A stretch of DNA of 64,000 nucleotides. Origin: Hemibagrus wyckioides (Eukaryota > Chordata > Actinopteri > Siluriformes > Bagridae). How positions within the stretch are numbered: the stretch's first letter is position 1; every line of letters begins with the position of its first letter. Location of the stretch: assembly GCF_019097595.1 (NCBI RefSeq), contig NC_080728.1, forward strand, positions 21,447,501 to 21,511,500. The letters are read 5' to 3'. The notes under the pieces were generated by a model, which saw only the letters and a list, made by a program, of their open reading frames with translations, was not told the origin of the DNA and did no database searches. Below, piece after piece: positions 1-8,400 of this stretch. Both the position numbers and the translations under genes were made by a program.

Positions 1-556
1 ATAATCCCACTCTCTGTGTTTATAATGATTTATAATCCCACTCTCAGTGTTCATAATGATTTATAATCCCATTCTCTGTGTTTATAATGATTTATAATCC
101 CACTCTCAGTGTTCATAATGATTTACAATCCCATTCTCTGTGTTTATAATGATTTATAATCCCACTCTCTGGTGTTTATAATGATTTATAATCCCACTCT
201 CTGGTGTTTATAATGATTTATAATCCCACTCTCTGGTGTTTATAATGATTTATAATCCCACTCTCTGGTGTTTATAATGATTTATAATCCCACTCTCAGT
301 GTTTATAATGATTTATAATCCCACTCTCAGTGTTTATAATGATTTATAATCCCACTCTCAGTGTTTATAATGATTTATAATCCCACTCTCTGGTGTTTAT
401 AATGATTTATAATCCCACTCTCAGTGTTTATAATGATTTATAATCCCACTCTCAGTGTTTATAATGATTTATAATCCCACTCTCAGTGTTTATAATGATT
501 TATAATCCCACTCTCAGTGTTTATAATGATTTATAATCCCACTCTCAGTGTTCATA
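1..556. repeat. 31-bp minisatellite in myf6 intron 2
   Basis: About 18 head-to-tail copies of a 31-bp unit (some 32 bp through an extra G in CTCTGGTG). Each unit contains ATGATTTATAATCCC followed by CACTCTCAGTG or CACTCTCTGTG. The array runs off the left edge, so its true length is unknown. It ends near 556, where the sequence turns into a dispersed repeat. Because myf6 exon 2 (813-897, minus strand) must be followed by a third exon that is not between 1 and 812, this array appears to be intronic. Confidence 0.93.
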
Positions 557-770
557 GATGAAGTTCCATTTGGTTCTTCTCCAGGTTTCTCAGGGAGTTT
601 TTCCTTGTCAGTCACCTTACTCATTAGTGATAAATCTAAATATTAATTTAATTCTAAGTCTATTATGAAATCTTTTTTATGTTCTGTGAAGTTCCTTTGG
701 GACGATGTTCCACGTTAAAAGTGCCATACAAATAAATGAACACTGAATTGAAGTGAAGTGAGAGAAGATG
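557..770 (+). repeat. Degenerate dispersed teleost repeat
   Basis: This stretch has the features of an interspersed element common in fish genomes. It carries a TTCTTCTCCAGGTTTCTCAGG-like head, then TTTTTCCTTGTCAGTCACC, CTCATTAGTGATAAA and TTCTGTGAAGTTCCTTTGGG. Its 3' end, GTTAAAAGTGCCATACAAA, leads into a TGAATTGAAGTGAAGTG tail. The identification rests on memory of this repeat type, not a database search. It is inserted in intron 2 of myf6 in the opposite orientation to the gene, and its tail ends only about 45 bp from the exon 2 donor. I see no coding capacity; boundaries are approximate. Confidence 0.6.
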
Positions 771-812
771 AATTCAGGCCATGTGGTGAAGAGTAAAAGT
801 CATTGTCCAAAC

Positions 813-897
813 CTTCTCGTTGATGAGACGAGTCTGCACTGGAATGATCTGAGTTTCCCTGCCATGTGTTTTTCCATCGATATTCACCGTTCACCAC
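813..897 (-). CDS. myf6: myf6 (MRF4) exon 2
   Basis: Second coding exon of the myogenic factor Myf6/MRF4. Read on the minus strand, an acceptor TTTGTGTATTTAG ends at 898 and the exon begins at 897 in phase 0, matching the phase-0 end of exon 1 at 2141. It encodes 28 residues plus one base, VVNGEYRWKNTWQGNSDHSS followed by ADSSHQRE and the first base of a Gly codon. The EYRWK...SDHS...REG pattern is the short linker exon of MRF4 between the bHLH domain and the C-terminal serine-rich helix, and the phase-1 end is the usual MRF exon 2/3 junction. The donor, AAG|GTTTGG, is weak: only GT and the +5 G match consensus. The reading frame stays open past the donor to a stop near 715, but that extension does not resemble any MRF C-terminus. 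Exon 3 was not found between 1 and 812. Confidence 0.87.
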
Positions 898-1550
898 CTA
901 AATACACAAACATCACCTCAGCTCTTAACTCTACACTACATTCCAGAGCATGAGCAGATCATCGTTCTCCACTTTAAAGAGTCAGTACTGATCATTCATC
1001 TGTACGAATGTTGTTCACTGATGATGAATAAAGTTTTTGAAAGATTACATTAATAAAACTTTGATCTTTATGACCTCAGCACTGCAAACTCTCGCTCTGT
1101 AAACTAATCAGATCAAACTGATCACAATTTAGAGGAAACTCTGACTCTTTCCTTTTTTCTTTTTTATTGTTGTACTTTGTAAATAGAATCTGAATTAAAT
1201 GTACGATAAATAGCCACAAATTTAATCTCAGACAAGAGGCAAACTGCGGAGAATTAGCCTAGCCTGCTGTGATAACCGTTCAGGTTTATTACTGGCTTTA
1301 TGTTTGTAATTAAACGAATGAAACTGAGTTTTATTGTTGTTATTTTGTTTTCTCCAATAATAAACATTTTAATGATAAACTGTAAAATCCAGTTAGCACA
1401 GCGCTCTAAACAGTGTTATAACGTCATTATTAATTCATGATAGCACCATGTTAGCACTCAATTAGCGCTTCCGACAATCGGGTCTATCATAAATTCTTCT
1501 TGTTAACAATTTTCAACTTTGGAAAGTACATTTTAAGAAAAGTTGTTGTT

Positions 1551-1587
<37 letters not shown>

Positions 1588-1588
1588 T
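1551..1588. repeat. (AAT)n microsatellite
   Basis: Uninterrupted AAT trinucleotide run of about 12 repeats inside myf6 intron 1. A short apparent reading frame crosses it but has no coding character. Confidence 0.95.
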
Positions 1589-1611
1589 TTTAGATTATTT
1601 TTTATTTTCTC

Positions 1612-1646
<35 letters not shown>

Positions 1647-1712
1647 TCTATTTATTTATCTATTTATCTATTTATTTATTTATTTATTTATTTATTTATT
1701 TTATTTATTTTT
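1612..1712. repeat. (TTTA)n microsatellite
   Basis: Nearly perfect TTTA tetranucleotide tract of about 100 bp with a few TCTA variants, in myf6 intron 1. It continues into a pyrimidine-rich T/C tract up to about 1805. Confidence 0.95.
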
Positions 1713-1808
1713 CTTTTTTTTCCTCTTTTCTCTATTTATTTATTTATTTTTCTTTCCTCAATTTTTTTTCTCTCTTCTCTCTTCCCGTAATTTTTCTCTC
1801 TCTTTGAA

Positions 1809-1809
1809 T

Positions 1810-1855
<46 letters not shown>

Positions 1856-1860
1856 GTAAT
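1809..1860. repeat. (AAT)n microsatellite, second tract
   Basis: Second AAT tract in the same intron, about 16 repeats with one AGT interruption near the end. With the 1551 tract it brackets the TTTA and pyrimidine tracts. Confidence 0.93.
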
Positions 1861-2140
1861 ACTTTATTACATATTATTTAAGATTCTTCTCTCTTTGTAT
1901 TTTTTTAGTATTATTTTTTATATTTCTTTATATATTTTCTCCTGCTTTTAATGATTTATTTTTCTCTTCCTCTTTCTCTTTCTCTTCCTCTCTTTGAAGT
2001 GTCTTTAATATTTCCAGAAACCTGGATTTATTTTTTTGGTTAATAACATGTTTATTGTTTCAGATGGACAGTGTTAATAACATGGTTATTATATGCTAGT
2101 AAATGACAGGTTTTTTTTATGATTTTTGTAAAATTCTTAC

Positions 2141-2629
2141 GTTGTTTTCTCTGGGGTTCTGGTTAAAGGCCCCGTCCTCTGACAGTCTGTCCTGTTCATC
2201 CAGGTTGTGCAACAAGTCCTGGAGTTTTTCGATATAACTGATGGCGCTGCGTAAAATCTCCACTTTGGGAAGCCTCTGGTTGGGATTGGGGACGGTTTTC
2301 CTCTTCAGTGCATCGAACGCTTCGTTTATCTTCTTCAGCCTCCGTCTTTCACGCAGAGTGGCCGCTTTCCTCCTGTCTGTGGGGCCGGACTTCCTCTTGC
2401 AGATTTTACAGGCCCAGATTAAACACTGACCGTCGCAGTGTGGCTTTAATGCCTTGGGGACGAAAACATGTTCCTCTCCGCCGTCCCGGCGCGGAGACTC
2501 GGGACTCTCGTCCTCCTGATACAGCGGAGAAACTTCCGGCATGTCCAGGTGCTGCAGGGTCCCATGGTCCGCTTCCAGGTAGCGCAGATCGTTAAAAAGA
2601 TACGTGTTGGTCTCGAAAAGGTCCATCAT
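2141..2629 (-). CDS. myf6: myf6 (MRF4) exon 1, myogenic bHLH factor
   Basis: First coding exon (163 codons) of myogenic factor 6, a nuclear bHLH transcription factor. It heterodimerises with E proteins on CANNTG E-boxes and drives muscle commitment and differentiation. The start [19 protein letters not shown] is the conserved MRF4 N-terminus. A His/Cys-rich segment (about residues 64-80, [17 protein letters not shown]) carries the conserved Trp72 associated with Pbx contact. The basic region follows (about 84-97, [11 protein letters not shown]), and the myogenic code residues Ala90, Thr91 and Lys100 are all present. The helix-loop-helix runs to about 140 ([10 protein letters not shown] ... 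[20 protein letters not shown]). The exon ends at the AAC codon before GTAAGA, phase 0; the seven extra codons before the next in-frame stop are intron read-through. The acidic segment at about 38-55 is shorter than I recall for zebrafish. No frameshift or lost key residue is visible, so exon 1 looks functional. In vertebrates myf5 follows myf6 in tandem, which would put it off the left edge. Confidence 0.97.
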
Positions 2630-2684
2630 GGTGCGATCAGCCTGGACGTCCTTAACTTATTGACTGTAAGAGTGTGTGCTGACA

Positions 2685-2692
2685 TTTAAATA
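2685..2692 (-). promoter_or_regulatory. TATA-like box of myf6
   Basis: On the minus strand TATTTAAA lies about 56-63 bp upstream of the myf6 ATG. At normal spacing transcription would start near 2655-2662, giving a 5' UTR of roughly 30 nt. This is inferred from sequence only. Confidence 0.6.
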
Positions 2693-2712
2693 GCTCAGTG
2701 ACACAAGGCGAC

Positions 2713-2722
2713 TTAAATATAG
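2713..2722 (-). promoter_or_regulatory. MEF2 site in myf6 promoter
   Basis: CTATATTTAA on the minus strand is a perfect match to the MEF2 consensus YTAWWWWTAR, about 85-95 bp upstream of the ATG. MEF2 control of the proximal promoter is established for mammalian MRF4, so position and sequence both fit. It directly abuts an E-box. It could alternatively act as a second TATA-like element. Confidence 0.72.
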
Positions 2723-2728
2723 CACGTG
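2723..2728. promoter_or_regulatory. E-box CACGTG next to MEF2 site
   Basis: Palindromic E-box immediately 5' (in gene orientation) of the MEF2 site with no spacer. Myogenic factors prefer CAGCTG/CACCTG cores, and CACGTG is more typical of USF/MYC-class factors, so binding by MRFs is uncertain. Confidence 0.55.
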
Positions 2729-2830
2729 AAACTCTATCCGCACGCTAGCTGTCGCAGGACATCACAGAGGTGTTTCACTGCTCCTTTAAAAATATGTCAT
2801 AAAAGCCAGAACATGGAGTCAAGCACAGAG

Positions 2831-2836
2831 CAGGTG
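2831..2836. promoter_or_regulatory. E-box CAGGTG/CACCTG
   Basis: A CACCTG E-box on the minus strand about 200 bp upstream of the myf6 ATG, a core suited to MRF/E-protein heterodimers. A six-base motif is common by chance, so only its promoter position supports it. Confidence 0.35.
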
Positions 2837-2925
2837 ATTTAAATACTCACAAGGATGTTTACCGTATTAACTCGAAATTAGCGCTTCTACGGAGTCTGTT
2901 AGTATAACTCATTCACAACACTTCA

Positions 2926-2949
2926 CCATGGCAACGATGACATGATTGG
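2926..2949. promoter_or_regulatory. RFX-half-site-like motif plus inverted CCAAT
   Basis: CCATGGCAAC (2926-2935) resembles half of an RFX X-box, and an inverted CCAAT (ATTGG, 2945-2949) lies 9 bp away, about 300 bp upstream of myf6. Such pairs occur in vertebrate promoters. No functional evidence exists here. Confidence 0.3.
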
Positions 2950-3383
2950 ACAACACAGCGTCAGTGGAAATATGACAGAAACATCCGGAACATTAACATT
3001 TACATCAGAAATCTTGCTAGATTATTGAGAAAAGACACCGTAGAGCTAAAATTCTGATTTATCTAGCTAGCATGGACCTGCTTAGCTTTTTTTATGCGGA
3101 CCACGTGAAGTTACGGTGACAGAGGAAACAGACAGATACGACAAGAATCTCAACGTTTACCTCATAAGTCTAGTACATTAGCATGAAACGGCGCTGTGTG
3201 GATATGAAATAAACTGTAATTAGCCTTAGCATCAACCGCTAACCCTGATGTCACGAGCTCTGTAATAGTGAGAAACTTCTACAGAAATCTTCTAGAGCTG
3301 TGAAATTTTATTATAAGCTAATGAACTCTGAGAGGCTCGCTTATAGAGAAAAATCTGACTAAATGAAGCAAATAAAGTAATAG

Positions 3384-3385
<2 letters not shown>
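2950..3385. other. myf6 distal 5' flank, no feature seen
   Basis: About 435 bp of mostly unique sequence between the promoter and the microsatellite block. It holds scattered GCTA/TTAGC words typical of teleost intergenic DNA. I see no exon, RNA gene or named repeat. Confidence 0.5.

Positions 3386-3414
<29 letters not shown>
3386..3414. repeat. (GT)n microsatellite
   Basis: Dinucleotide run of about 14 GT repeats, the first of several tracts just before the giant array. Confidence 0.95.
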
Positions 3415-3419
<5 letters not shown>

Positions 3420-3470
3420 TTTAAAATACATACACACTTCTCAGAGTCTAAGATGAACGGCAAGATACAG

Positions 3471-3533
3471 GGAGGGAGAGAGAGAGAAAGAGAGAGAGAG
3501 AAACAGAGAGAGTGTGTGTGTGTGTGTGTGTGA
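3471..3533. repeat. Compound (GA)n-(GT)n microsatellite
   Basis: GA-rich tract with AAA interruptions running directly into about 10 GT repeats. A short apparent reading frame on the other strand is a by-product of these tracts. Confidence 0.93.
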
Positions 3534-3626
3534 ATAGCATGTTTACACCTTCAGACAACATGCTGAATCGTTTTTCAATTCTTGGCAAGGACATGGTAGC
3601 CTCATTGGATCTCACAAACATGAGAT

Positions 3627-3645
3627 CACACACACACACACACAC
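3627..3645. repeat. (CA)n microsatellite abutting the giant array
   Basis: A run of about nine CA repeats ending within a few bases of the first recognisable 27-bp unit (GATTACAGTGAG at 3648). Its dinucleotide is the complement of the GT steps inside the array units. Confidence 0.9.
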
Positions 3646-3959
3646 TTGATTACAGTGAGTGTGTGTTAGTGTGTGATTATAGTGAGTGTGTGTTAGTGTG
3701 TGATTATAGTGAGTGTGTGTTAGTGTGTGATTATAGTGAGAGTGTTAATGTGATTATACTGAGTGTGTAAGTGTGTGATTATAGTGAGTGTGTGTTAGTG
3801 TGTGATTATAGTGATTGTGTGTTAGTGTATGATTATAGTGAGAGTGTTAATGTGATTATAGTGAGGGTGTGTTTGTGTGTGATTATAGTGAGTGTGTGTT
3901 AGTGTGTGATTATAGTGAATGTGTTAGTGTATGATTATAGTGAGTGTGTTAGTGTGTGA

Positions 3960-6900
3960 TTATAGTGAGTGTGTCAGTGTATGATTATAGTGAGTGTGTG
4001 TTAGTGTGTGATTATAGTGAGATTGTTCGTGTATGATTATAGTGAGTGTTAGTGTATGATTATAGTGAGTGTGTGTTAGTGTGTGATTATAGTGAGTGTG
4101 TGTTAGTGTGTGATTATAGTGAGTGTGTTAGTGTGTGATTATAGTGAGAGTGTTAGTGTGTGATTATAGTGAGTGTGTGATAGTGTGTGATTATAGTGAG
4201 TGTGTTAGTGTGTGATTATAGTGAGAGTGTTAGTGTGTGATTATAGTGAGTGTGTTAGTGTGTGATTATAGTGAGTGTGTGTTAGTGTGTGATTATAGTG
4301 AGTGTGTGTTAGTGTGTGATTATAGTGAGTGAGTTAGTGTGTGATTATAGTGAGTGTGTGTTAGTGTGTGATTATAGTGAGTGTGTGTTAGTGTGTGATT
4401 ATAGTGAGAGTGTTAATGTGTGATTATAGTGAGTGTGTGTTAGTGTGTGATTATAGTGAGTGTGTTAGTGTGTGATTATAGTGAGTGTGTGTTAGTGTGT
4501 GATTACAGTGAGTGTGTGTTAGTGTATGATTATAGTGAGTGAGTTAGTGTGTGATTATAGTGAGTGTGTGTTAGTGTGTGATTATAGTGAGTGTGTGTTA
4601 GTGTGTGATTATAGTGAGTGTGTTAGTGTGTGATTATAGTGAGTGTGTGTTAGTGTGTGATTATAGTGAGAGTGTTAATGTGTGATTATAGTGAGTGTGT
4701 GTTAGTGTGTGATTATAGTGAGTGTGTTAGTGTGTGATTATAGTGAGTGTATGTTAGTGTGTGATTACAGTGAGTGTGTGTTAGTGTATGATTATAGTGA
4801 GTGTGTGTTAGTGTGTGATTACAGTGAGTGTGTGTTAGTGTGTGATTATAGTGAGAGTGTTAGTGTGTGATTATAGTGTGTGTTAGTGTGTGATTATAGT
4901 GAGTGTTAGTGTATGATTATAGAGAGTGTGTGTTAGTGTGTGATTATAGTGAGTGTGTTAGTGTGTGATTATAGTGAGAGTGTTAATGTGTGATTATAGT
5001 GAGTGTGTGTTAGTGTGTGATTATAGTGAGTGTGTGTTAGTGTATGATTATATTGAGTGTGTGTTAGTGTGTGATTATAGTGAGTGTATGTTAGTGTGTG
5101 ATTACAGTGAGTGTGTGTTAGTGTATGATTATAGTGAGTGTGTGTTAGTGTGTGATTACAGTGAGTGTGTGTTAGTGTGTGATTATAGTGAGAGTGTTAG
5201 TGTGTGATTATAGTGAGTGTGTGTTAGTGTGTGATTATAGTGAGTGTTAGTGTATGATTATAGAGAGTGTGTGTTAGTGTGTGATTATAGTGAGTGTGTT
5301 AGTGTGTGATTATAGTGAGAGTGTTAATGTGTGATTATAGTGAGTGTGTGTTAGTGTGTGATTATAGTGAGTGTGTGTTAGTGTGTGATTACAGTGAGTG
5401 TGTGTTAGTGTATGATTATAGTGAGTGAGTTAGTGTGTGATTATAGTGAGTGTGTGTTAGTGTGTGATTATAGTGAGTGTGTTAGTGTGTGATTATAGTG
5501 AGTGAGTTAGTGTGTGATTATAGTGAGTGTGTGTTAGTGTGTGATTATAGTGAGAGTGTTAATGTGTGATTATAGTGAGTGTGTGTTAGTGTGTGATTAT
5601 AGTGAGTGTGTTAGTGTGTGATTATAGTGAGTGTATGTTAGTGTGTGATTACAGTGAGTGTGTGTTAGTGTATGATTATAGTGAGTGTGTGTTAGTGTGT
5701 GATTACAGTGAGTGTGTGTTAGTGTGTGATTATAGTGAGAGTGTTAGTGTGTGATTATAGTGAGTGTGTGTTAGTGTGTGATTATAGTGAGTGTTAGTGT
5801 ATGATTATAGAGAGTGTGTGTTAGTGTGTGATTATAGTGAGTGTGTTAGTGTGTGATTATAGTGAGTGTGTAAGTGTGATTATAGTGAGTGTGTGTTAGT
5901 GTGTGATTACAGTGAGTGTGTGTTAGTGTGTGATTATAGTGAGAGTGTTAATGTGTGATTATAGTGAGTGTGTGTTAGTGTGTGATTATAGTGAGTGTGT
6001 TAGTGTGTGATTATAGTGAGTGAATGTTAGTGTGTGATTACAGTGAGTGTGTGTTAGTGTATGATTATAGTGAGTGAGTTAGTGTTTGATTATAGTGAGT
6101 GTGTGTTAGTGTGTGATTACAGTGAGTGTGTGTTAGTGTGTGATTATAGTGAGTGAGTTAGTGTGTGATTATAGTGAGAGTGTTAGTGTGTGATTATAGT
6201 GAGTGTGGGTTAGTGTGTGATTATAGTGAGTGTTAGTGTATGATTATAGTGAGTGTGTGTTAGTGTGTGATTATAGTGAGTGTGTGTTAGTGTGTGATTA
6301 TAGTGAGTGAGTTAGTGTGTGATTATAGTGAGAGTGTTAGTGTGTGATTATAGTGAGTGTGTGTTAGTGTGTGATTATAGTGAGTGTTAGTGTATGATTA
6401 TAGAGAGTGTGTGTTAGTGTGTGATTATAGTGAGTGTGTTAGTGTGTGATTATAGTGAGTGTGTAAGTGTGATTATAGTGAGTGTGTGTTAGTGTGTGAT
6501 TACAGTGAGTGTGTGTTAGTGTATGATTATAGTGAGTGAGTTAGTGTGTGATTATAGTGAGTGTGTGTTAGTGTGTGATTATAGTGAGTGTGATAGTGTG
6601 TGATTATAGTGAGTGAGTTAGTGTGTGATTATAGTGAGTGTGTGTTAGTGTGTGATTACAGTGAGTGTGTTAGTGTGTGATTATAGTGAGTGTGTGTTAG
6701 TGTGTGATTATAGTGAGTGTGTGTTAGTGTGTGATTATAGTGAGTGTGTTAGTGTGTGATTATAGTGAGTGTGTGTTAGTGTGTGATTACAGTGAGTGTG
6801 TGTTAGTGTATGATTATAGTGAGTGAGTTAGTGTTTGATTATAGTGAGTGTGTGTTACTGTGTGATTACAGTGAGTGTGTGTTAGTGTGTGATTATAGTG

Positions 6901-8400
6901 AGTGTGTTAGTGTGTGATTATAGTGAGAGTGTGTTAGTGTGTGATTATAGTGAGTGTGTGTTAGTGTGTGATTATAGTGAGTGTGTGTTAGTGTGTGATT
7001 ATAGTGAGTGTGTGTTAGTGTGTGATTATAGTGAGTGTGTTAGTGTGTGATTATAGTGAGTGTGTGTTAGTGTGTGATTATAGTGAGTGTGTGTTAGTGC
7101 GTGATTATAGTGAGTGTGTGTTAGTGTGTGATTATAGTGAGTGTGTGTTAGTGTGTGATTATAGTGAGTGTGTGTTAGTGTGTGATTATAGTGAGTGAGG
7201 TAGTGTGTGATTATAGTGAGAGTGTTAGTGTGTGATTATAGTGAGTGTGTGTTAGTGTGTGATTATAGTGAGTGTTAGTGTATGATTATAGTGAGTGTGT
7301 TAGTGTATGATTATAGTGAGTGTTAGTGTATGATTATAGTGAGTGTGTGTTAGTGTGTGATTATAGTGAGTGTTAGTGTATGATTATAGAGAGTGTGTGT
7401 TAGTGTGTGATTATAGTGAGTGTTCGTGTATGATTATAGTGAGTGTGTTAGTGTATGATTATAGTGAGTGTTAGTGTATGATTATAGTGAGTGTGTGTTA
7501 GTGTGTGATTATAGTGATTGTGTGTTAGTGTATGATTATAGTGAGAGTGTTAATGTGATTATAGTGAGTGTGTTAGTGTGTGATTATAGTGAGTGTGTTA
7601 GTGTATGATTATAGTGAGTGTGTTAGTGTGTGATTACAGTGAGCGTGTGTTAGTGTGTGATTATTGTGAGTGTGTGTTAGTGTGTGATTATTGTGAGTGT
7701 GTGTTAGTGTGTGATTATAGTGAGTGTGTTAGTGTGTGATTATAGTGAGTGTGTGTTAGTGTGTGATTATAGTGAGTGTTAGTGTATGATTATAGTGAGT
7801 GTTAGTGTATGATTATAGTGAGTGTGTGTTAGTGTGTGATTATAGTGAGTGTGTGTTAGTGTGTGATTATAGTGAGTGTGTGTTAGTGTGTGATTATAGT
7901 GAGTGTGTTAGTGTATGATTATAGTGAGTGTTAGTGTATGATTATAGTGAGTGTGTGTTAGTGTGTGATTATAGTGAGTGTGTGTTAGTGTGTGATTATA
8001 GTGAGTGTGTGTTAGTGTATGATTATAGTGAGTGAGTTAGTGTGTGATTATAGTGAGTGTGTGTTAGTGTGTGATTATAGTGAGTGTGTGTTAGTGTATG
8101 ATTATAGTGAGTGAGTTAGTGTGTGATTATAGTGAGTGTGTGTTAGTGTGTGATTATAGTGAGTGTGTGTTAGTGTATGATTATAGTGAGTGAGTTAGTG
8201 TGTGATTATAGTGAGTGTGTGTTAGTGTATGATTATAGTGAATGTGTTAGTGTATGATTATAGTGAGTGTGTTAGTGTGTGATTATAGTGAGTGTGTCAG
8301 TGTATGATTATAGTGAGTGTGTGTTAGTGTGTGATTATAGTGAGATTGTTCGTGTATGATTATAGTGAGTGTTAGTGTATGATTATAGTGAGTGTGTGTT
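3960..8400 (+). repeat. Higher-order block, first period about 4.3-4.9 kb
   Basis: Rare variant words recur at fixed long distances. The GATTGTTCG variant occurs at 4021, 8344, 20493 and 34552. The TTACTG variant (with a following ATTACAG) occurs at 6855, 11781, 19004, 23900 and 32423. Both 6855 to 8344 and 19004 to 20493 are 1,489 bp. 8344 to 20493 is 12,149 bp, which equals 4,926 plus 7,223, the spacings of TTACTG from 6855 to 11781 and 11781 to 19004. The array therefore contains kilobase-scale duplications of already diverged unit strings. Block ends are approximate. Confidence 0.8.

Larger units (their letters stand above)
898..2140 (-). other. myf6: myf6 intron 1
   Basis: Intron of 1,243 bp bounded by a strong donor GTAAGA (2140 downwards, minus strand) and the acceptor ending in TTTAG at 898. 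It is AT-rich and holds three long microsatellites (AAT, TTTA and AAT again). Between about 950 and 1500 there is unique-looking AT-rich sequence in which I see no coding segment or named element. Confidence 0.8.

Noticed and set aside
715..812. Extension of myf6 exon 2 to the in-frame stop near 715 as the normal C-terminus
   Set aside because: The extra residues after REG do not resemble the serine-rich C-terminal helix of MRF4, and the conserved phase-1 junction is at 813. An NSSSLTSL run there seems coincidental. Kept only as a possible read-through form.
1..2100. myf5, the usual downstream neighbour of myf6
   Set aside because: No second bHLH sequence is present; it would lie beyond the left edge.
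2241..2689. Plus-strand open frames opposite myf6 exon 1
   Set aside because: Shadow frames of the GC-richer bHLH exon; no family similarity.
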